The position numbers and the translations under genes were made by a program. A model generated the notes under the pieces. That model made no database searches. It had not been told where the DNA came from and was given only the letters and a program-made list of their open reading frames with translations. From contig NZ_CP072913.1 of NCBI RefSeq assembly GCF_017968885.1, positions 3,022,001 through 3,086,000 on the forward strand: a stretch of DNA of 64,000 nt, in the 5' to 3' direction. Numbering within the stretch: the first letter of the stretch is position 1; each line of letters starts with the position of its first letter. Of this stretch, positions 35,001 to 64,000 are shown piece after piece. Origin of the DNA: Pseudomonas sp. Tri1 (GTDB taxonomy: Bacteria; Pseudomonadota; Gammaproteobacteria; Pseudomonadales; Pseudomonadaceae).

Positions 35001-36023
35001 GTCAACGTTGCCGGCGAAGCGCTCAAGCGCAGCCTGGTGGAAACGCTGTTCGAACAGACCCAGGTCAAGCGCCTGTGTAACCTCTACGGCCCTTCGGAAA
35101 CCACGACCTACTCAAGCTGGGTGTCGATGGCCCGTGAAGAGGGGTTTGCGGCACACATCGGCAAACCGGTGGCGAATACCCAGTTCTACTTGCTGGATGA
35201 GCACCAACAACCGGTGCCATTGGGCGTGCCGGGCGAAATCTACATCGGCGGGGCTGGGGTCGCTCGTGGGTATCTCAACCGCGACGACCTGACTGCCGAA
35301 CGTTTCCTCAAGGACCCGTTCAGCACCACGCCAAATGCCCGGATGTACAGGACGGGCGACTTAGGTCGTTATCTGCCGGACGGCAACATCGAGTATCTGG
35401 GTCGTAACGACGATCAGGTCAAGATTCGCGGTTTCCGCATCGAGCTGGGCGAGATCGAAGCCAAGCTCGCCCAGTATCCGAAGCTCAAGGAGACCGTGGT
35501 CCTGGCCCGTGAAGATGTACCGGGCGACAAGCGTCTGGTGGCCTATTTCACCCAGCACTCGCCGGACGAAACGTTGGACATCGAAGCCCTGCGTACGTAC
35601 CTGCAAGCGCAGTTGCCGACCTATATGGTTCCCGCTGCCTACGTGCGCCTGGATGCATTGCCGTTGACCCCCAATGGCAAGCTCGACCGCAAGGCGCTAC
35701 CGACCCCCGATAGCAATGCGTACACCACGCGTGTGTATGAGGCTCCGGTGGGCGACATAGAGGTCAAGCTTGCGGCGTTATGGGCGGAGTTGCTCAAGAT
35801 CGAGCGGGTGGGGCGTCATGACCACTTCTTCGAACTGGGAGGTCACTCATTGCTTGCCGTGACGCTGATCGAGCGCATGCGCAAGGACGGCATGGAGGCC
35901 GATATCCGTGTGTTGTTCGGCCAGCCCACCCTGGCCCTCGTGGCTGCCGCCGTGGGCGAGGTACGGCATATCGATGTGCCGGTGACGAAAATTCCCGCGC
36001 TCACGCGCAAACGCAGTATCTGA
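22842..36023 (+). CDS. Giant NRPS, corpeptin-type, gene 2 (four modules)
   Basis: Complete gene, 4393 residues, GTG start overlapping the gene 1 stop. Residues 1-57 form a TubC-type docking domain; four C-A-T modules follow with C at residues 80, 1158, 2234 and 3319 and A at about 561, 1637, 2712 and 3797. T serines are at 1103, 2179, 3264 and 4336. Codes predict Val, an Ile-like residue, Ser and Ala. All four C domains have the dual C/E motif; C11 has the altered HHLVDDVTS site after the Ser module. The protein ends with VTKIPALTRKRSI, a basic tail with no EIVL, which could dock onto the acidic N-terminal domain of the gene 3 product. It takes the chain from gene 1 and passes it to gene 3. 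No thioesterase is present, as expected for a middle subunit. Confidence 0.95.
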   Translation: MSVIELLATLKEKDVQLSVKGDQLVVRGRKQSLSEPAVLALLREHKAALIELIQAGQYDASKAGEVDIPANPIPAGCPHITPQMLPLVTLDQAAIDRIVATVPGGAANVQDIYPLAPLQEGILYHHLTATQGDPYVLQAQFSISRRERLVDFVDALQSVIDRHDILRTAIVREGLQEAVQVVWREARLGVKDISADLVEGDVMAQLQARFDPRHYRLDVSQAPLLLLVVAEDPANQRWVAMLLFHHMALDHAALTVVQSEMQAFLMGQARQLQPAVPYRNYVARTRQAGQREADERFFRQMLGDVEEPTLPFGQQDVLGDGSAIEESHLTLAPDLSHRLRTQARQLGVSAASIFHLAWAQVLGCVSGREDVVFGTVMLGRMQAGESLSRALGMFINTLPLRVNVGAQNVREGVKSTHGWLSRLLSHEYASLALAQRCSGVAAPAPLFSTLLNYRHSASAAQELPAEVSLAWDGIEALGAEERTNYPLILSVDDFSDDFALSVQATALIGAQRIGDYMQAAVASLVNALESAPESMLNSLSFLPASERERVLLAFNDTARDYPRDQLIHTLFQAQVEARPDAPAVLHGRQVLTYRELNTHAERLAGHLIGLGLQVGETVAILLPRSLDLLISQLAVLKCAAVYLPLDVNAPAERQQFMIQDSCAVLALTHSTEVLTQDIRRVDLDIVDLSELPAHDGQRLQSSEAPAYIMYTSGSTGTPKGVLVPHRAISRLVINNGYADFNELDRVAFASNPAFDASTLEVWAPLLNGGCVVVVEQDVLLAQERFAALLSEQSVSVLWLTAGLFHQYAAGLMTVFSQLRYLIVGGDVLDPAVIARVLREGAPAHLLNGYGPTEATTFSTTYEVKAVGEGSIPIGRPLGNTRVYILDSQLRPVPLGVAGELYIGGMGVAKGYLNRPELTAEKFVVDPFSQEVQALMYRTGDLGRFLADGNIEYLGRNDGQVKIRGFRIEPGEIEARLTQHEDVKDAAVLVREDVPGEKRLVAYFTLHSNDGVADIEVLRAHLQARLPDYMVPAAYVRLDALPLTANGKLDRKALPAPDQASIVTRGYETPVGETEITLARLWQQVLNVERVGRHDHFFELGGHSLLAVNLIEQMRQVGLSADVRVLFGQPTLAALAAAVGGGNEVEVPANGVTPGCERITPDMLPLACLTQDAIERIVATVPGGVANVQDIYPLAPLQEGILYHHISAQQGDPYVLQAMFAFQDEARLEAFALALQGVIDRHDILRTAVLWEGLEQPVQVVWRNAQLSVEQLVLEATDADAVGQLHARFDSRHHRLDIRQAPLMCLRYAHDPANQRWVAMLLFHHIALDHTALEVVQQEMQAHLLGQADQLAAAMPYRNYVAQARLGVSEAEHEAFFRDMLGDVDEPTLPLGLQQVQGDGRGIEEARLEMDAGLSRRLRAQARQLGVSAASLHHLAWAQVLGRLSGREDVVFGTVLMGRMQGGDGADRALGMFINTLPLRVNLDELGVRAGVKATHGRLTALLGHEHASLALAQRCSRVAAPAPLFSALLNYRHSASGSASAEATAAWQGMEILGNEERTNYPLTLSVDDLGDGFVLSTLVSQGIGAQRICAYMHTALEGLVQALEQAPQTPLNRLEILPDTERNQLLVDFNATKRAYPQDQTVLALFEAQAAHLPQAIAVVHGQRQASYGELNERANRLAHYLIGLGVQPDDCVAILLPRSIDLLASQLAILKCAAAYVPLDRNASLERQGFMLEDCRAKFLLTFSTEVVPEGTRRVDLDSLDPQGAVHNPALAQSSESIAYIMYTSGSTGQPKGVLVPHRAINRLVINNGYADFNEHDRIAFASNPAFDASTMDVWGALLNGGQVVVIDHETLLEPSRFARVLEEAGVTVLFVTTAIFNQYVQLIPEAIGALRILLCGGERADVASFQRLLSLAPGLRLVHCYGPTETTTYATTLEVKSVAEDAQSVPIGGPISNTQVYVLDARQQLAPLGVVGEMYIGGKGVAKGYLNRPDLTAEKFIADPFSHEPDALLYRTGDLGRWLPEGSLECLGRNDDQVKIRGFRIELGEIEAKLVTCHGVKDAVVMVRADELGEKRLVAYVIAQPQVTLSVAALREQLSTVLAEYMVPAAFVMLPAFPLTLNGKVDRRALPAPQAEAYASQAYEAPQGEIEQMLAGLWAELLKVERVGRHDNFFELGGHSLLAMRLIERMRQVELSVDVRVLFSQPTLRALAAAVGGHHDVVVPANAIVEGCERITPDLLPLAALSQEAIDRIVASVPGGAGNVQDIYPLAPLQEGILYHHLTAEKGDPYVLQTLFSFDNRARLDDFAQALQRVIDRHDILRTSMVWENLEEPMQVVWRRARLSVDELAPDPSAGDTVARLHERFDARHYRLDVRQAPMLRLAIAEDVANQRWVAMLLFHHMVLDHTGLETLEREMQAHLLGKGHELGAAVPYRNYVAQARLGVGQQEHEAFFREMLGDIDEPTLPFGLKDVQGDGTGVEEVKLALAPGLCRRLRAQARQLGVSAASVMHLAWAQVLGRVSGRDEVVFGTVLLGRMQGGEGADRALGMFINTLPLRVSLGRQGVYDGVKATHKRLTGLLGHEHAPLALAQRCSGVLAPTPLFSSMLNYRHCGVEVTAQALTAWQGIESIGGEERTNYPLALAVDDEGEGFSLVVQALAGTGAQRVGEYMQTTLESLVTALEQAPETPLYELASLPKAEREYLLEGFNATTVDYPQGLTLHGLFEARVATSPDAVAVVSDEAQLSYAELNRRANQIAHQLLALGIRPDDRVAICVDRSVEMVAGLLGILKAGAAYVPLDPDYPLDRLAYMLENSAPSVVLTQRALQTSLPATTARVMLLDAADEEGFSTQPISNPQVEGLQASHLAYVIYTSGSTGQPKGVMNEHGAVVNRLLWMQDEYKLSAADAVLQKTPFSFDVSVWEFFWPLFSGARLVMARPGGHRDPAYLREVIQAQGITTLHFVPSMLDVFLAHGEADACEGLVRVMCSGEALPGHLVRRFKAQLPQTGLYNLYGPTEAAVDVTAWDCAGAETPDSTPIGKPIANTRIYLLDAHQQPVPLGVAGEIYIGGVQVARGYLHRAELTAERFLNDPFSTAPNARMYKTGDLGRYLPDGNIEYMGRNDDQVKIRGFRIELGEIEARLAQYAGIKETVVLAREEASGEKRLVAYFTTHAAEDAADIEALRGHLQGQLPEYMVPSAYVRLDALPLTPNGKLDRKALPAPDLSAVIAREYEAPQGEVETSIALIWEDLLKLEQVGRHDNFFELGGHSLLAVKMIERMRQVGLSVDVRVLFGQPTLAALAAAVGGYREVVVPANGIPAGCTRITPDMLPLADLSQEEIDQIAATVPGGVANVQDIYALAPLQEGILYHHLAAAEGDPYLQQVIFAFDRFTRLEDFAHALQAVIARHDILRTAVLWEGLPEPMQVVWRDAPLSVESVDLDPAQGDIATQLHQRFDPRFYRLDIRQAPMMRLVYGQDPANQRWVGMLLFHHLVDDVTSLAVLSAEIEAHMLGQAQRLPASVPYRNFVAQARLGVSREAHETFFRDMLGDIEEPTLPFDLQDVQGDGSGLEEVRQEVEADLSRRLRAQARQLGVSAASLYHLVWAQVLGKVSGKDDVVFGTVLVGRMQGGEGADRALGMFINTLPLRVSVGQTGVRAGVKATHARLTALLGHEHAALALAQRCSGVAAPTPLFSALLNYRHTGATVSSEALSAWNGIQILSGEERTNYPLMLSVDDQGEAFSFTVMTPARIGAQRLCGYVQHTLENLVRMLEQTPEAPLHQLAILPASEREQLLVKFNATEADYPQQQTIHGLFEEQVQRTPDAVAVIRGEQRLTYRELNVRANRLAHYLRTQGVKPDSRVAICVERGIDMVVGLLAILKAGGGYVPLDPAYPLDRIAYMLEDSAPAAVLAQDATVELLAGASMPVINLDSGLWQDESVRNPVVAELTSAHLAYVIYTSGSTGLPKGVMIEHRNTVNFLTWAHRSFDEATLSKTLFSTSLNFDLAVYECFAPLTCGGSIEVVTNVLELQQGEHDITLINTVPSALKALLESGGVGEGVDTVNVAGEALKRSLVETLFEQTQVKRLCNLYGPSETTTYSSWVSMAREEGFAAHIGKPVANTQFYLLDEHQQPVPLGVPGEIYIGGAGVARGYLNRDDLTAERFLKDPFSTTPNARMYRTGDLGRYLPDGNIEYLGRNDDQVKIRGFRIELGEIEAKLAQYPKLKETVVLAREDVPGDKRLVAYFTQHSPDETLDIEALRTYLQAQLPTYMVPAAYVRLDALPLTPNGKLDRKALPTPDSNAYTTRVYEAPVGDIEVKLAALWAELLKIERVGRHDHFFELGGHSLLAVTLIERMRKDGMEADIRVLFGQPTLALVAAAVGEVRHIDVPVTKIPALTRKRSI
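23079..26270 (+). other. Module 8: C(dual)-A(Val)-T
   Basis: C8 starts at 23079 with ITPQMLPL (YHHLTATQGDPY; HHMALDHAAL). A8 starts at 24522 with pocket D-A-L-W-I-G-G-T-F-K, so Val. It is more diverged from A4, A5 and A14 than these are from each other: for example its core motif near A8 reads NDGQVKIRGFRIEPGEIE, with G for D and P for L. The T8 serine is codon 26148. Confidence 0.87.
26313..29496 (+). other. Module 9: C(dual)-A(Ile-like)-T
   Basis: C9 starts at 26313 (YHHISAQQGDPY; HHIALDH). A9 starts at 27750. Its pocket reads D-A-M-F-L-G-C-T-Y-K, an aliphatic pocket unlike the Val domains here (F for W at 278, C for G at 322). I do not recall an exact published match; isoleucine is favoured because the pocket resembles Ile codes and corpeptin has an Ile isomer at this place. 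A10 motif NGKVDRRALPAP. T9 serine is codon 29376; the helix after it starts LLAMRLIERM. Confidence 0.8.
29541..32751 (+). other. Module 10: C(dual)-A(Ser)-T, likely source of Dha
   Basis: C10 starts at 29541 (YHHLTAEKGDPY; HHMVLDHTGLETL, an outlier among the DH types). A10 starts at 30975; the pocket reads D-V-W-H-M-S-L-V-D-K, a serine code with two conservative changes from D-V-W-H-L-S-L-I-D-K. The T10 serine is codon 32631. The A domain is a near copy of A19 in gene 3. The following C11 has the altered HHLVDDVTS site, so this Ser may be turned into dehydroalanine. Confidence 0.87.
30937..32510 (+). repeat. Serine A-domain cassette, copy 1 (A10)
   Basis: Near-identical to 60487-62054. The match begins in the C-A linker at AGTATCTGCTGGAAGG and stops just after the A domain at TTTCGGCGGTGATC; the C and T domains around the two copies are not alike. 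A stretch near 31325-31375 differs, including two codons. Confidence 0.8.
32796..35965 (+). other. Module 11: variant C-A(Ala)-T
   Basis: C11 starts at 32796 with the run NVQDIYALAPLQ (Ala where most have Pro) and YHHLAAAEGDPYLQ. Its active site is HHLVDDVTSLAVL, as in C7 and C16. A11 starts at 34230, pocket D-L-Y-N-N-A-L-T-Y-K, so Ala. The T11 serine is codon 35847; the helix after it reads LIERMRKDGMEADIRVLFGQ, like the T domain at the end of gene 1. It is the last module of its protein. Confidence 0.87.
33759..35558 (+). repeat. C-terminal C plus Ala A domain, copy 2 (module 11)
   Basis: Gene 2 counterpart of 7681-9480. A shared C-terminal C lobe plus A domain has been joined to a different N-terminal lobe. 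Confidence 0.7.
35966..36020 (+). other. C-terminal docking tail of gene 2 product
   Basis: After the last T domain the chain ends IDVPVTKIPALTRKRSI. The first half is the normal T-C linker (xxVPxxxIP); where the next C domain should begin it turns into a basic stretch L-T-R-K-R-S-I and stops. It lacks the acidic EIVL end of gene 1. Its likely partner is the acidic docking domain that opens gene 3. Confidence 0.55.
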
Positions 36024-36041
36024 GTCGACAGCTTCACCTGA

Positions 36042-36087
36042 AGGGTGAATGCCCTGTCCCGGGCTTTGCGGGCAGGGCGCTCGCCCT
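36042..36087 (+). terminator. Long imperfect hairpin after gene 2
   Basis: It begins 18 bases after the gene 2 stop. The core stem pairs 36051-36061 with 36069-36078 (10 pairs, one bulged T at 36057, 7-base loop GGCTTTG) and is extended by 36042-36048 with 36081-36087 including one G-T pair. It could end transcripts of genes 1 and 2, but no T tract follows, so factor-independent termination is doubtful. The core also reads as a regulator dyad. Confidence 0.4.
36055..36074 (+). promoter_or_regulatory. syr-syp-box-like dyad upstream of gene 3
   Basis: The 20 bases TGTCCCGGGCTTTGCGGGCA follow the published Pseudomonas syringae syr-syp box pattern TGtCccgN6cggGaCA at all six of its most conserved (capital) bases and at most others; three weakly conserved positions in the right half differ. 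In P. syringae this box lies before syringomycin and syringopeptin genes controlled by the LuxR-type activators SalA and SyrF. Here it sits 280 bases before gene 3. The same bases form the hairpin core, so chance or terminator function is possible. Confidence 0.4.
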
Positions 36088-36145
36088 GAATCCTGCGCGT
36101 CTGTACGTCCTGGCTGAGCGACGTCGGGGCTTGTCCCTGCTTCCC

Positions 36146-36176
36146 ATGACAGACATCACCTACCGAATGCTCTAAT
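36146..36176 (+). promoter_or_regulatory. Candidate sigma-70 promoter for gene 3
   Basis: ATGACA (36146-36151) matches the -35 box in five of six bases. TCTAAT (36171-36176) matches the -10 box in five of six and is preceded by TGC, giving an extended -10 element. The spacer is 19 bases, longer than ideal. Transcription would start near 36183, leaving a leader of about 170 bases that opens with the perfect hairpin at 36191. Confidence 0.35.
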
Positions 36177-36190
36177 TTTTTTTGGCCTGT

Positions 36191-36218
36191 AAGGAGGCGG
36201 TTCGCAAACCGCCTCCTT
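36191..36218. repeat. Perfect 12-base-pair inverted repeat
   Basis: AAGGAGGCGGTT (36191-36202) and its exact reverse complement (36207-36218) enclose the 4-base loop CGCA. A run of eight T lies just before it (36176-36183) but none after it on the + strand. It may be a terminator acting with a factor, or a stabilising hairpin at the 5' end of a gene 3 transcript. The AAGGAGG it contains has no start codon at a workable distance. Confidence 0.6.
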
Positions 36219-36245
36219 CGGTTGAACGTGACGATTATCCATCGC

Positions 36246-36273
36246 TTTGGCCCGTGCGCCGAGGTCGGCCAAA
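36246..36273. repeat. Inverted repeat TTTGGCC / GGCCAAA
   Basis: TTTGGCC (36246-36252) and GGCCAAA (36267-36273) are exact complements separated by 14 bases. It lies 80 bases before gene 3 in the presumed leader or operator region. It could be a protein-binding dyad or a hairpin; nothing in the sequence decides. Confidence 0.4.
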
Positions 36274-36340
36274 CCGCCGTCCAGGCGCCGCGCCGTACCT
36301 GAAAAACACGTTTTTATCGTCAACCACTCCGAACTAGAAA

Positions 36341-36346
36341 AGCAGG
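36341..36346 (+). promoter_or_regulatory. Ribosome binding site of gene 3
   Basis: AGCAGG, one base from AGGAGG, lies 7 bases before the ATG at 36354. The reading frame is closed by TGA at 36300-36302 and no other ATG, GTG or TTG occurs in frame between the two, so this ATG is the only usual start. Confidence 0.6.
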
Positions 36347-36353
36347 TTCTTCG

Positions 36354-64000
<27,647 letters not shown>

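Larger units (their letters stand above)
36024..36353 (+). promoter_or_regulatory. 330-base gap between gene 2 and gene 3
   Basis: The only non-coding stretch of the window. It holds three inverted repeats (36042-36087, 36191-36218, 36246-36273), a syr-syp-box-like dyad inside the first, a possible sigma-70 promoter at 36146-36176 and a repeated octamer AAACCGCC at 36206-36213 and 36271-36278. No convincing gene is present. The gap suggests that gene 3 can be transcribed separately from genes 1 and 2. Confidence 0.7.

Noticed and set aside
36049..36117. 22-codon open frame in the gap beginning MPCPGLCGQG
   Set aside because: It lies inside the hairpin, the only purine-rich stretch is 3 bases before its ATG, and nothing else supports translation.
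36190..36197. TAAGGAGG as a strong ribosome site
   Set aside because: No start codon lies at a usable distance; the sequence is half of a perfect palindrome and better explained as a hairpin arm.

Overview
The window is one stretch of a giant non-ribosomal peptide synthetase (NRPS) locus. Almost every base codes on the + strand, GC content is high, and the linker and condensation-domain families look like those of cyclic lipopeptide synthetases from plant- and soil-associated Pseudomonas. I infer a Pseudomonas of the fluorescens/corrugata type. I see no tRNA, rRNA, CRISPR array or insertion sequence.

Layout. Gene 1 enters from the left edge and ends at 22845. It holds the carrier domain of an upstream module and then seven complete C-A-T modules. 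Gene 2 (22842-36023) overlaps gene 1 by 4 bases, begins with a TubC-type docking domain and holds four modules. A 330-base gap (36024-36353) follows; it contains three inverted repeats, one of which overlaps a syr-syp-box-like sequence, and a possible promoter. Gene 3 starts at 36354 with another docking domain and is still open at 64000. It holds eight complete modules, a ninth C domain and the start of its A domain. In all there are 20 C domains: 18 of the dual C/E type and two (C18, C19) of the LCL type. There is no separate epimerase, methyltransferase or thioesterase in the window.

Product. Specificity codes read by eye give, for gene 1: Ala-Leu-Ala-Val-Val-Thr-X (X perhaps homoserine); for gene 2: Val-(Ile-like)-Ser-Ala; for gene 3: Ala-Ala-Val-Thr-Thr-Ala-Dab-Ser-(Val/Ile-like, partial). 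This is nearly the order of residues 3 to 22 of corpeptin as I remember it, where residues 1 and 2 are Dhb-Pro. The system is therefore best read as a 22-residue corpeptin-family lipodepsipeptide synthetase with two modules upstream and the final A-T plus release domains downstream of the window. Leu at module 2 and Ser (probably dehydrated to Dha) at module 10 differ from my memory of corpeptin.

How the parts work together. The three proteins would act in gene order. Their ends carry a matched set of docking elements with opposite charge at the two junctions. Three C domains (C7, C11, C16), each placed after a Thr or Ser module, have an altered active-site motif and are candidates for making dehydro-residues. 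Thr16 follows the predicted Dhb15 and is the expected lactone-forming residue. Many A and C domains are near-copies of one another, showing that the locus has grown and diversified by internal recombination.
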